Assembly: GCF_031456835.1 (NCBI RefSeq)
Contig: NZ_JAVDVK010000001.1
Coordinates: 310,001-374,000 of the forward strand
Source of the DNA: Leifsonia shinshuensis
GTDB lineage: Bacteria > Actinomycetota > Actinomycetes > Actinomycetales > Microbacteriaceae
Length of the DNA: 64,000 nucleotides
Direction: 5' to 3'
This document shows positions 31,342-39,557 of the stretch, piece after piece (position 1 is the first letter of the stretch; every line of letters begins with the position of its first letter). A program made the translations under genes and the position numbers. The notes beneath the pieces were generated by a model. That model saw only the letters and a list, made by a program, of their open reading frames with translations. It was not told the origin of the DNA and did no database searches.

Positions 31342-34300
31342 CCGACGAAGCCACCCGCATCGACGAGGACGGCCTGCTCGAGTGGGCGGCGGAGGAGGCG
31401 GGCCGCGACCTCGTCGAGCAGGCGTTCTCGCTGGCGGAGGCCCAGGAGGCCCAGGAGACCCAGGAGGCCGAGGCGGCCGACCACGCCCAGGGGGATGCGG
31501 GCGTCGCGTCTGACGGCCGCCCCCGGCCGCGCACCGCACTGAGCGCCGCCGCGATCGCGGAGGCGCTCGGGCTGCCCATCCCGACCCCGCAGCAGCAGGC
31601 AGTCATCGAGGCGCCGCTGCGGCCGGCGATCGTGGTCGCGGGAGCAGGCAGCGGCAAGACCGAGACCATGGCCAACCGCGTCGTGTGGCTGCTCGCCAAC
31701 GGGCACGTCCGCGTGCCCGAAATCCTCGGGCTGACCTTCACCCGCAAGGCGGCGGGCGAGCTGGCCGGCCGCATCCGGACGCGCATCGAGCAGCTCGTCG
31801 CCTCGGGCGTGACCGACGTCGAGTTCGACCCGTTCGACGCCCCCGAGGTCGCGACCTACAACGCCTTCGCGAACGCGATCTTCCGTGAGAACGCGCTCCT
31901 GATCGGGCGCGAGCCCGAATCCGCCGTGCTCAGCGAGGCGTCCGCCTGGCAGCTCGCCCGCCGCCTGGTCGTGACCAGCACGGACGACCGGCTGGTGGAG
32001 CTCGACCGCGGCGTGGAGGCGGTGACGAGCGCCGTCGTCGGCCTCAGCCGCGCACTGAGCGAGAACGTCGCCGATGCGGGCGAGGTGGAGCGGATGGTGG
32101 AGCAGTTCGCGCGCACCGCCGAGCTCCCGACGGGCAACGGCCGGGTGAAGGACCTGTACGCGTCGGTGCGCTCGGCGGTCGACGCGGTCGGTGCGCTGCC
32201 GCCGCTGCTCGATCTCGCCCGCGCGTTCGCCGACGAGAAGCGGCGGCGCGGATTCGTCGAGTACTCCGACCAGGTGGCGCTCGCGCTCGACGTCTGCGAG
32301 CGCCTGCCCGCCGTCGTCGCCGACTACCGGCGGCGCTACCGGGTGGTGCTCCTCGACGAGTACCAGGACACCTCGGTCGTGCAGACGCGCCTCCTCTCGC
32401 GGCTCTTCGCCGGGCAGCCGGTCATGGCGGTCGGTGACCCGCACCAGTCGATCTACGGGTGGCGCGGGGCGAGCGCCGCCAACCTGGGCCGGTTCTCGGC
32501 CGACTTCACCGGTCAGCGGCCCGGCACGCCGGAGGCCGCGGACGAGTACGCGCTGAGCACCAGCTGGCGCAATCCCACCCGGGTGCTCGACGCCGCCAAC
32601 GTGCTGGTCGCTCCGCTGACCGCGGCCTCGCCCGTGCACGTCGAGCAGCTGCAGCCGCGTCTCGGTGCCGTCCCCGGCGAGCTGACCGCCGTCTTCGAGC
32701 AGACGGTGGCCGACGAGGCGGACACGGTCGCGCGCTGGCTGGCCGCCCGCCTGCGCGACCGGGACGCCGACGGCTCGCCGCCGAGCGCTGCGATGCTCTG
32801 CCGGTCGCTCAAGAAGATCGACGTGTTCACCAGCGCCCTGGCGCGCCACGGCGTCCCGTATCACGTGCTCGGGCTCGGCGGGCTGCTCGAGCAGCCGGTC
32901 ATCGCCGACCTGGTGAGCGCGCTCCGCGTCATGCACGACCCGACGGCGGGCTCGGAACTGATCCGGCTGCTCACCGGCGCCAAGTGGCGCATCGGGCCGA
33001 AGGACATCGCGGTGCTGCGGGATGTCGCCTCCTGGCTCGCCGAGCGCGACCACCGCCACCAGCGTCTCGACCCGGAGCTGCGCGAGCGCCTCCGCCGGTC
33101 GGTCGCGGGGGAGGAGGGCGCCTCCCTCGTCGACGCGCTCGACTTCGTGCTCGACGCACCGGACGGCCACTCCCTGCTCGCCGGCTTCAGCCCGGCCGGG
33201 CTCGAGCGGATGCGCGACGCGGGCCGTCGGCTCGACCACCTCCGCTCGCGGGTCGGCCTCGACCTCCTCGACCTGGTCACCCTGGTGCAGCAGGAGCTGC
33301 TGCTCGACATCGAGGTGGCCGCCAACGAGACGGCCCAGCTCGGGCAGGCCAGCCTCGACGCCTTCGCCGAGCAGGTCGCGTCGTACCTCGCCGCCGACGA
33401 CCAGGCGACGCTCGGCTCCTTCCTCTCCTGGCTCGCGGAGGCGGAACAGCGCGACAACCTTGCGCCGCGCAGCGAGGAGCCGGAGCCGGGCACGGTCCAG
33501 ATCCTCACCATCCACGGCGCCAAGGGGCTCGAGTGGGACGTCGTGGCGGTCCCGCGCCTGGTCGACGGCGAGCTGCCCGGGCCGCCGCAGAGCCGCAAGG
33601 GCTGGCTCGCGTTCGGGCAGCTCCCGAACGAGTTCCGCGGCGACTCCGCCGAACTCCCGGTAATCGCGTGGCGCACGGCCGAGACCCAGAAGGACGTGCA
33701 CGAGTCCATCGCCGCGTTCGAGGAGGAGAACGTCGCCCGGCACCTCGACGAGCAGCGCCGCCTGATCTACGTCGCGGTGACCCGCGCGCGGCAGCGGCTG
33801 CTGCTGAGCGGCTCCTACTGGTCGACGCAGACGAAGCCGCGCGGCCCGGGCGCGTACCTGCTCGAGCTCCAGGAGGCCGGACTGCTGCCGGAGGACGCCT
33901 TCCCCGACTGCGACGAGCCGGACGAGAACCCGCTCGCCCTCGCCTCCTCGACCGTCACCTGGCCGCTCGAGCCGCTCGGCGGCCGCCGCACCCGCGTGGA
34001 GCAGGCGGCCGAGGCGGTGCGCCGCGCGCGCGAGCAGGGCACCGGCGACGGCGGCGTCTACGCCCGCGACCTCGACCTGCTGCTCGCCGAGCGCGCGCGC
34101 CGCGCAGAGGACGCCGCGCTCGTGGAGCTGCCCGCCCGCATCCCCGCCTCGCGGTTCAAGGACTACGTCACCGACCCGGCCTCTGTCGCCGCCGCTCTGC
34201 GGCGTCCCATGCCCGAACGGCCCTATCGCCAGACCCGGCTCGGAACGCTGTTCCACGGCTGGGTCGAGGAGCGCTTCGGCACCCTGGCGGGGGCTGCGGA

Positions 34301-34766
34301 CGAATTGGATGCGTACAGCGCCGAACTCGACGACCCGGCGGGCGACATCCTCGAGGCCGAGCGGTTCGCCGAGCTGAAGGCGACCTTCGAGCGCAGCGAG
34401 TGGTCGGGCCGGCGTCCGGAGGAGGTCGAGCTCGAGATCCACATCACGCTCGCCGGCCAGGTGGTGGTGTGCAAGCTCGATGCGGTCTACCGGGCCGGCG
34501 ACGGCATCCACGACTACCAGATCGTGGACTGGAAGACCGGGAAGGCGCCGCGCGACGCGGAGGACCTCGAGCGCAAGCAGCTGCAGCTCGCGCTCTACCG
34601 GCTGGCATTCGCCCGCTACGCCGGGGTGGACCCGGAGCGGATCGACGCCGTCTTCTACTTCGTCGCCGACGACCGCGTGGTGCGGCCGGAGCGGCTCTAC
34701 GCGGAGGAGGAGCTGACGTCGCTCTGGTCGTCGGCGACGGGCTTCATCCCGCCCGAGCGGCGGTAG
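31338..34766 (+). CDS. adnB: AdnB-like helicase-nuclease subunit
   Basis: A 1142-residue UvrD-type helicase with a C-terminal nuclease. Walker A is 'VAGAGSGKTETMANRV', motif II the canonical 'LLDEYQDTSVVQTRLL', motif III 'VGDPHQSIYGWRGA', motif V 'TIHGAKGLEWDVVAVP' and motif VI 'VAVTRARQRLLLSG'. The nuclease site is 'QIVDWKTGKAP' (D1064, K1066) followed by 'RKQLQLALYRLA'. The N-terminal 80 residues are acidic and repetitive ('EAQEAQETQEAEA') and specific to this protein. With AdnA it forms the ATP-dependent end-resection machine. Its last 70 nt overlap the convergent phosphotransferase-like gene. Confidence 0.9.
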   Translation: MTDEATRIDEDGLLEWAAEEAGRDLVEQAFSLAEAQEAQETQEAEAADHAQGDAGVASDGRPRPRTALSAAAIAEALGLPIPTPQQQAVIEAPLRPAIVVAGAGSGKTETMANRVVWLLANGHVRVPEILGLTFTRKAAGELAGRIRTRIEQLVASGVTDVEFDPFDAPEVATYNAFANAIFRENALLIGREPESAVLSEASAWQLARRLVVTSTDDRLVELDRGVEAVTSAVVGLSRALSENVADAGEVERMVEQFARTAELPTGNGRVKDLYASVRSAVDAVGALPPLLDLARAFADEKRRRGFVEYSDQVALALDVCERLPAVVADYRRRYRVVLLDEYQDTSVVQTRLLSRLFAGQPVMAVGDPHQSIYGWRGASAANLGRFSADFTGQRPGTPEAADEYALSTSWRNPTRVLDAANVLVAPLTAASPVHVEQLQPRLGAVPGELTAVFEQTVADEADTVARWLAARLRDRDADGSPPSAAMLCRSLKKIDVFTSALARHGVPYHVLGLGGLLEQPVIADLVSALRVMHDPTAGSELIRLLTGAKWRIGPKDIAVLRDVASWLAERDHRHQRLDPELRERLRRSVAGEEGASLVDALDFVLDAPDGHSLLAGFSPAGLERMRDAGRRLDHLRSRVGLDLLDLVTLVQQELLLDIEVAANETAQLGQASLDAFAEQVASYLAADDQATLGSFLSWLAEAEQRDNLAPRSEEPEPGTVQILTIHGAKGLEWDVVAVPRLVDGELPGPPQSRKGWLAFGQLPNEFRGDSAELPVIAWRTAETQKDVHESIAAFEEENVARHLDEQRRLIYVAVTRARQRLLLSGSYWSTQTKPRGPGAYLLELQEAGLLPEDAFPDCDEPDENPLALASSTVTWPLEPLGGRRTRVEQAAEAVRRAREQGTGDGGVYARDLDLLLAERARRAEDAALVELPARIPASRFKDYVTDPASVAAALRRPMPERPYRQTRLGTLFHGWVEERFGTLAGAADELDAYSAELDDPAGDILEAERFAELKATFERSEWSGRRPEEVELEIHITLAGQVVVCKLDAVYRAGDGIHDYQIVDWKTGKAPRDAEDLERKQLQLALYRLAFARYAGVDPERIDAVFYFVADDRVVRPERLYAEEELTSLWSSATGFIPPERR

Positions 34767-35770
34767 CCCTCGGGCCGGTCGCCCGGTGTCCGGTCGAGCA
34801 TCGCCTCCACGTCGCCGACGGCCATGATCGGGCCGGTCGCGGTCGACAGCGGGTTCATCGAGTTGGTGTGCACCCGCTCGACCAGGCCGTCGAGCATCTC
34901 GACCGCGTCGTCCACGATGGACTGGTCGCGCACCTCGCGGCCGTGCAGCAGCCAGCGCGCCACCTCCAGCTCCGCGTACAGCATGGCGCGCTGCGTGAAC
35001 TGGCGGTCGGTGGCGACCTGCCGCGTGGAGGCGTAGGCGCCCAGGGCGCCGTCCGTCGCGTCCGGGTTCATGGCGAGCAGCCAGTGCAGGTCGCGGGCCG
35101 GGTCGCCGACCCGGAGCGCCGACCAGCCGATCACCGCGCTCACCACGTCGTCCTGCACGAGGAACGAGTCGGCCGTCAACGATCCGTTGATGACGGTCGG
35201 CTGGAACTGCCAGATGGAGTGGTCCGCCGCGGCGTCGCGCCAGCGGTCGCGCAGCGCGGTCGGCAGCAGCCCGGTGGATGCGGCCGACTCGATGACCGCG
35301 TTGGCGGCGGTCAGGCACTCGGCGGCGGACATCACGGGGAGCCCGGCCTCGCCGACGAAGGCGGTCGGGAGGGCGTGGATGGCGGCGATGGCGTGCCCGA
35401 TCGAGCCGGCGAGCCCGTCGCCCGGGGGCACATCCCCGACGGCGATGTGGTGACCGGGCAGGAAGTCGTAGACGACCGCGCGGGTGCCGCCGATCGGCGC
35501 CTGACCCAGGTACCGCGGCACGTCGAACGGCAGGCGGCTGCGGATGCCCGTGGTGAGCGCGCGCAGCGCGACCAGGTCGGCGCTCTGTTCCGTCTCGGCC
35601 ACCTGCGAGGTGGGGACGCGCACGATGACGGTGGAGCCGTCCCTCGTCGAGAGCAGCGCGGAGTCGAAGTCGCCGGACCCGCCGGCGCTGTGGGTGCGAG
35701 CGCCGGAGACGTCGAGGTCGGGGACGGCCGAGGTGGCCAGCGCGGCTAGAGTGAGATGGGATCTGGCCAT
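34697..35770 (-). CDS. APH-fold protein with degraded kinase motifs
   Basis: A 357-residue protein with the overall pattern of aminoglycoside/macrolide phosphotransferases: N-lobe 'VIVRVPTSQVAETEQSADLV', hinge 'VVYDFLPGHHI' and C-lobe 'VGDPARDLHWLLA'. The catalytic elements are altered. The usual HGDxxxxN loop is 'INGSLTADSF' (195-203), so His, Asp and Asn are all replaced. The metal-binding Asp of 'IDW' is Gly in 'IGWSALRVGDP' (214-224). It is therefore probably a pseudokinase. A TAGCCT -10 element lies 6 nt before the ATG. It converges on adnB with a 70-nt overlap and faces nudC. Confidence 0.8.
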   Translation of the reverse strand: MARSHLTLAALATSAVPDLDVSGARTHSAGGSGDFDSALLSTRDGSTVIVRVPTSQVAETEQSADLVALRALTTGIRSRLPFDVPRYLGQAPIGGTRAVVYDFLPGHHIAVGDVPPGDGLAGSIGHAIAAIHALPTAFVGEAGLPVMSAAECLTAANAVIESAASTGLLPTALRDRWRDAAADHSIWQFQPTVINGSLTADSFLVQDDVVSAVIGWSALRVGDPARDLHWLLAMNPDATDGALGAYASTRQVATDRQFTQRAMLYAELEVARWLLHGREVRDQSIVDDAVEMLDGLVERVHTNSMNPLSTATGPIMAVGDVEAMLDRTPGDRPEGYRRSGGMKPVADDQSDVSSSSA

Positions 35771-35776
35771 GCACCC

Positions 35777-35782
35777 AGGCTA
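35777..35782 (-). promoter_or_regulatory. -10 element of the APH-fold gene (leaderless)
   Basis: TAGCCT on the minus strand, 6 nt before the ATG whose first base is 35770. Confidence 0.5.
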
Positions 35783-35830
35783 ATCGGGCCTCCCTGCGAC
35801 GGCCGTCCGCCACGCCCCGAAAGGACCTCG

Positions 35831-36850
35831 ATGTCGTCCGCCCCGACCTCCGCTCTGCCGCTCGCGGCGCTCCCGCTGTCCCGCCACGCGACCGACCGCG
35901 ATCACTCCGCCCGCTCGCGTCCCGCTCTGTTCGACGAGCTGTGGCAGGAACCGGGCACGCGGGTGCTCGCGCTGTGGAAGGGGCGCGCCCTGCTCACTGC
36001 GGAGAGCGTGGCCGCCGCGACTCCCGCCGCCGACGGCTGGTCCGCCCCGGATGCCGGTCCGGCCGCCCTGGAGCTGCTTCCCGTCGATCGGGTGACCTCC
36101 GCCCTGATCCGCGTCTACCTCGGGCGCACCACCGTGGCGAGCGCGACGGAGCCGTCCGGCACCGCTGTGGTGCTGGAGGTGCTGACGGACGCCGCCGCGC
36201 AGGAGCTTGAGCCGGACGAGGCGCGCTGGGGCAACCTGCGGACGGTGGCGACGGCGCTCAGCGACCGCGATGCGGGCCTGTTCACCGAGGCGCTGGCGAT
36301 GGCGAACTGGCACGCGTCCCACACGCACTGCCCGCGCTGCGGCACGCCCACGGTCGTCGAGCAGGCGGGCTGGGTGCGCCGCTGTCTCGAGGACGGCTCC
36401 GAGGTCTTCCCGCGCACCGACCCCGCCGTGATCGTCACCGTGCTCGACGACGACGACCGGCTGCTCCTCGGCTCCAACGCCATGTGGGAGAACTCGCGCT
36501 ACTCGCTGCTCGCCGGATTCGTCGAGCCGGGGGAGTCGTTCGAGGCCGCGGTCGAGCGCGAGATGTTCGAGGAGGCGGGCATCCGCGTCGTGGATGCGCA
36601 GTACAAGGGGTCGCAGCCGTGGCCGTTCCCGGCGTCCGTGATGGTCGGCATGACCGCCCGGCTGGCCCACGACCAGGCCGCCGGGGCGCTCGACCCGGAC
36701 GGTGAGGAGATCCTCGACGTGCGGTGGTTCAGCCGCGACGAGCTGTGGGCGGCCCGCGAGCAGATCATCCTTCCGGGGCGCTCGTCGATCGCGCGCGCCC
36801 TCATCGAGGACTGGTACGGCGGCCCGCTCGACGAGCCGCCCGCGCCGTGA
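35831..36850 (+). CDS. nudC: NAD(H) pyrophosphatase / RNA deNADding Nudix enzyme
   Basis: A 339-residue NudC. It has a zinc ribbon ('THCPRCGTP', then 'WVRRC'), a Nudix box 'GFVEPGESFEAAVEREMFEE' and the NADH-specific 'SQPWPFPASVM' array after it. The fourth zinc cysteine of E. coli NudC is not obvious. The enzyme cleaves NADH to NMNH and AMP and removes NAD caps from RNA. The ATG follows a GAAAGGA site. Its TGA overlaps the GTG of the UvrD2-like gene, so the two are coupled, as in the nudC-uvrD2 pair of mycobacteria (Rv3199c-Rv3198c). Confidence 0.93.
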   Translation: MSSAPTSALPLAALPLSRHATDRDHSARSRPALFDELWQEPGTRVLALWKGRALLTAESVAAATPAADGWSAPDAGPAALELLPVDRVTSALIRVYLGRTTVASATEPSGTAVVLEVLTDAAAQELEPDEARWGNLRTVATALSDRDAGLFTEALAMANWHASHTHCPRCGTPTVVEQAGWVRRCLEDGSEVFPRTDPAVIVTVLDDDDRLLLGSNAMWENSRYSLLAGFVEPGESFEAAVEREMFEEAGIRVVDAQYKGSQPWPFPASVMVGMTARLAHDQAAGALDPDGEEILDVRWFSRDELWAAREQIILPGRSSIARALIEDWYGGPLDEPPAP

Positions 36851-38673
36851 CCGCGTCGCCCGCCGGGCCGGAGGCGCTGCTGGCCGGTCTCGACGCGCAG
36901 CAGCGGGTGGCGGCCGAGGCGCTGTTCGGGCCGGTATGCATCCTCGCCGGTGCGGGCACCGGCAAGACCCGCGCGATCACGCACCGTATCGCGTACGGGG
37001 TCGCGTCGGGCGCCTACGCGCCCAACCGCGTGATGGCGCTGACGTTCACCGCCCGCGCCGCGGCGGAGCTGCGGGGGAGGCTCCGGCAGCTCGGGGCCGG
37101 CGGCGTGTCGGCGCGGACGTTCCACTCGGCCGCGCTCGCCCAGCTCAACTACTTCTGGCCGCAGGTCGTCGGGGGTCAGCTGCCCTCCGTGCTCGACGGG
37201 AAGGGCCGCATCCTCGGCCACGCCGCCGAGACGCTCAAACTCAAGGTCGACACGGCGACGCTGCGGGATGTGGCGGCCGAGATCGAGTGGCGCAAGGTCT
37301 CCGGCCTCGGAATCGACCAGTACACCGCGGCCGGCCGGCCCACTCCGGGGTCGCTGTCGGCGGAGCAGGTGGCCGCCCTGCTGCAGCGCTACGAGGACCT
37401 CAAAGACGAGCGCAAGCAGATCGACTTCGAGGATGTGCTGCTCGCCTGCGCCGGCATGATCGAGAGCGAGCCGGCGGTGGCGATGCAGGTGCGGGAGCAG
37501 TACCGCTTCTTCGTCGTGGACGAGTACCAGGACGTCTCCCCGCTGCAGCACCAGCTGCTGCAGCTCTGGCTGGGCACCCGAAAGGACCTCTGCGTGGTCG
37601 GCGACGCCAGCCAGACCATCTACTCGTTCGCGGGAGCCCGCAGCGAGTACCTGCTCGGCTTCGAGCGCGAGCATCCCGGGTCGACCGTGGTGCGGCTGGA
37701 GCAGAACTACCGTTCGACGCCTGCCGTGATCGAGACCGCCAACCGGCTGATGCGCGGCCGCTCCGGGGCCCTCACGCTGCGGCCCGCGGAGGTGGCGTCG
37801 CACGGTGGCGGGGACTCGCCCGAGGTGGCGGTGCCGGAGCCCGCGGCCTTCGAGGACGATCGGGCGGAGGCGCGAGCTGTGGCCGAGCAGATCGCGGCGG
37901 AACTCGCGGCCGGCGCGCGTCCGGAGCACATCGCGGTCCTGTACCGCGTGAACGTCCAGGCCGCCGCGCTCGAGCAGGCGCTCGGCGACCGCGGGATCAG
38001 CTACCAGATCCGCGGGTCGAAGCGGTTCTTCGACCTGCCCGAGGTGCGCCAGGCGCTCATGTCGCTCCGCGCCGCGAGCCTGGTGGCGTCGGACGAGCCG
38101 CTGTTCCGCACGGTCAGCGACGTGCTGCGCTCGCTGGGCTGGTCGGTGCAGCCGCCGGAGGGGCGCGGAGCTGTCCGGGAGCGCTGGGAGTCGCTGAACG
38201 CCATCATGGGTCTGGTCGACGAGCAGCCGCCGGGGCAGACGCTGCGCGGCTTCACCGACGAGCTGCTCGCACGCCAGGCCGGCCAGCACGAGCCGACCAT
38301 GTCGGCGGTCACCCTGGCGACCCTGCACGCGGCGAAGGGCCTGGAGTGGCCGTCCGTCTACCTGATCGGCCTCAGCGAGGGGCTCGTGCCCATCAGCTAC
38401 GCCGGGACGTTCGAGCAGATCGACGAGGAGCGCCGCCTGCTGTACGTCGGCATCACCCGGGCACGGCAGCGCCTGCGCCTGAGCTGGTCGGCACGGGGCA
38501 ACCAGCCCGGGCGTCCCTCTCTGCGGCAGCCGTCGCGCTTCCTGGCGGAGCTGCGACCGCCCGCCGCGCGCGCGAACGGCGCTGCGGCAGCAGGCCCGCC
38601 GGCCGCCTCGGCCGGCGTCACGGGGGCAGCCCGAGGCAGCCGCACGCGGGGTGCGGCGACCACGTCCGGCTGA
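36847..38673 (+). CDS. UvrD2-like superfamily I DNA helicase
   Basis: A 608-residue 3'-5' helicase. Walker A is 'ILAGAGTGKTRAITHRI', motif II 'FVVDEYQDVSPLQHQLL', motif III 'VGDASQTIYSFAGARSEYLL', motif V 'TLHAAKGLEWPSVYLIGL' and motif VI 'VGITRARQRLRLSW'. The helicase core matches mycobacterial UvrD2. The M. tuberculosis protein is about 700 residues with an HRDC domain and a tetracysteine motif at its C-terminus; here the protein ends in an Ala/Gly-rich tail with no HRDC. The GTG start overlaps the nudC stop. The last 56 nt overlap the convergent ThiF-like gene. Confidence 0.88.
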   Translation: MTASPAGPEALLAGLDAQQRVAAEALFGPVCILAGAGTGKTRAITHRIAYGVASGAYAPNRVMALTFTARAAAELRGRLRQLGAGGVSARTFHSAALAQLNYFWPQVVGGQLPSVLDGKGRILGHAAETLKLKVDTATLRDVAAEIEWRKVSGLGIDQYTAAGRPTPGSLSAEQVAALLQRYEDLKDERKQIDFEDVLLACAGMIESEPAVAMQVREQYRFFVVDEYQDVSPLQHQLLQLWLGTRKDLCVVGDASQTIYSFAGARSEYLLGFEREHPGSTVVRLEQNYRSTPAVIETANRLMRGRSGALTLRPAEVASHGGGDSPEVAVPEPAAFEDDRAEARAVAEQIAAELAAGARPEHIAVLYRVNVQAAALEQALGDRGISYQIRGSKRFFDLPEVRQALMSLRAASLVASDEPLFRTVSDVLRSLGWSVQPPEGRGAVRERWESLNAIMGLVDEQPPGQTLRGFTDELLARQAGQHEPTMSAVTLATLHAAKGLEWPSVYLIGLSEGLVPISYAGTFEQIDEERRLLYVGITRARQRLRLSWSARGNQPGRPSLRQPSRFLAELRPPAARANGAAAAGPPAASAGVTGAARGSRTRGAATTSG

Positions 38674-39424
38674 CCCAGTCCGCGGAACCCGGCGCCAGCC
38701 GCGCCGCCTCCCCGCACGCGGGACCGCCGCCGTCGCGCAGGAGTGCGAGCAGCACCGCGGCCGCGCGTGCGGCGGTCGCCGCCGCGACGATCGGCGTCTC
38801 GCCCGGCGCCGGACGGGTGTGCAGCTGCGCCGCCATCGCAGGCCAGGCCGCGTCGGCCTCCGTGCGGTGCAGGTCGAGGCAGCGCAGGCACGGGCCGTCG
38901 CCGGGCCGCACCAGCGGCCCGACCACCACCCCGCCATCGCCGAACACGAGCGGCAGGTGCGGCACGTCCCGGCGGAGCCAGCGGGCATGCCGCTGGGGCT
39001 CGATCGCGTACGAGGCGACGATCACCGCGACGTCGGCGCGTTCCACGGCCGGATCCGTCCACGCCAGCCCGCTGCGCACCTCCACACCGGCGTCGGTCAG
39101 CATCCGCTGGAGCTGCACGGCCGTCGGTCCGGCCCCGTCGACCACAACCAGTGGGTCGCGAGCCGTCGGCGGCGCCGCAGAGGTCGGCGCCAGCACCGGC
39201 GCGAGCCGCCGCACCAGGTCCTCCGCCGCCCCTTCCGCCGCTCGCGCCCGGGACGCGATCACCCGGAGCCCCTCCTCGGTGACCCCGGCGGCCAGCCCGG
39301 CCAGCATGCGCTCCTCGGCATGACTCACCCGGTCGAGGACGAGCACGGGTTCGTCGACGCCGAACTGGAGGCTGTCGGGGGTGCGCCAGACGCGGGGGAT
39401 GCGGGAGTCGAGAACGAGGACCAT
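38618..39424 (-). CDS. ThiF/E1-like protein, cyclodehydratase-associated family
   Basis: A 268-residue protein of the Rv3196 type, resembling the E1-like leader-binding half of TOMM (thiazole/oxazole peptide) cyclodehydratases. The Rossmann-like segment 'DPLVVVDGAGPTAVQLQRML' is followed by 'GPLVRPGDGPCLRCLDLHRT' and a C-terminal 'PACGCLGLPP', which together give two Cys pairs for a structural zinc. The ATP-binding residues of active E1 enzymes are not evident. No YcaO, precursor peptide or dehydrogenase is nearby, so RiPP synthesis is not supported. It lies upstream of the DUF2342 gene in the opposite reading order, as in mycobacteria. The role is unknown. Confidence 0.7.
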   Translation of the reverse strand: MVLVLDSRIPRVWRTPDSLQFGVDEPVLVLDRVSHAEERMLAGLAAGVTEEGLRVIASRARAAEGAAEDLVRRLAPVLAPTSAAPPTARDPLVVVDGAGPTAVQLQRMLTDAGVEVRSGLAWTDPAVERADVAVIVASYAIEPQRHARWLRRDVPHLPLVFGDGGVVVGPLVRPGDGPCLRCLDLHRTEADAAWPAMAAQLHTRPAPGETPIVAAATAARAAAVLLALLRDGGGPACGEAARLAPGSADWVSRTWSPHPACGCLGLPP

Positions 39425-39557
39425 GTCCGAAATGCTGCCCGACCGACCGGGCAGATCCGGGGTTGTCCACAGGCCGGATTTCTCCGGCCAGTCTCTCCAC
39501 AGGATCGGTGCCGACGTCAGCGGCGACCGCTCCGAAAAGAGGCCACCGAAGCGGACA
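39425..39557. other. 133-nt intergenic region with DnaA-box-like sites
   Basis: The region upstream of the ThiF-like gene contains TTGTCCACA (39463-39471), identical to the DnaA box preferred in high-GC actinobacteria, and a weaker CTCTCCACA 20 nt further on. No AT-rich unwinding region, dnaA or dnaN is near, so this is not an origin. It might bind DnaA for regulation. Confidence 0.3.

Noticed and set aside
28165..34766. adnA/adnB as an anti-phage helicase-nuclease defence system
   Set aside because: The motifs and the neighbourhood (rhlE, DUF3107, nudC, uvrD2) identify the chromosomal double-strand-break resection enzyme.
31146..35813. A 1,555-codon open frame on the minus strand opposite adnA/adnB
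   Set aside because: It lies antisense to two genes with complete helicase and nuclease motifs, and its translation is Arg/Gly/Asp-rich without any domain. Long antisense frames are a normal by-product of very high GC content.
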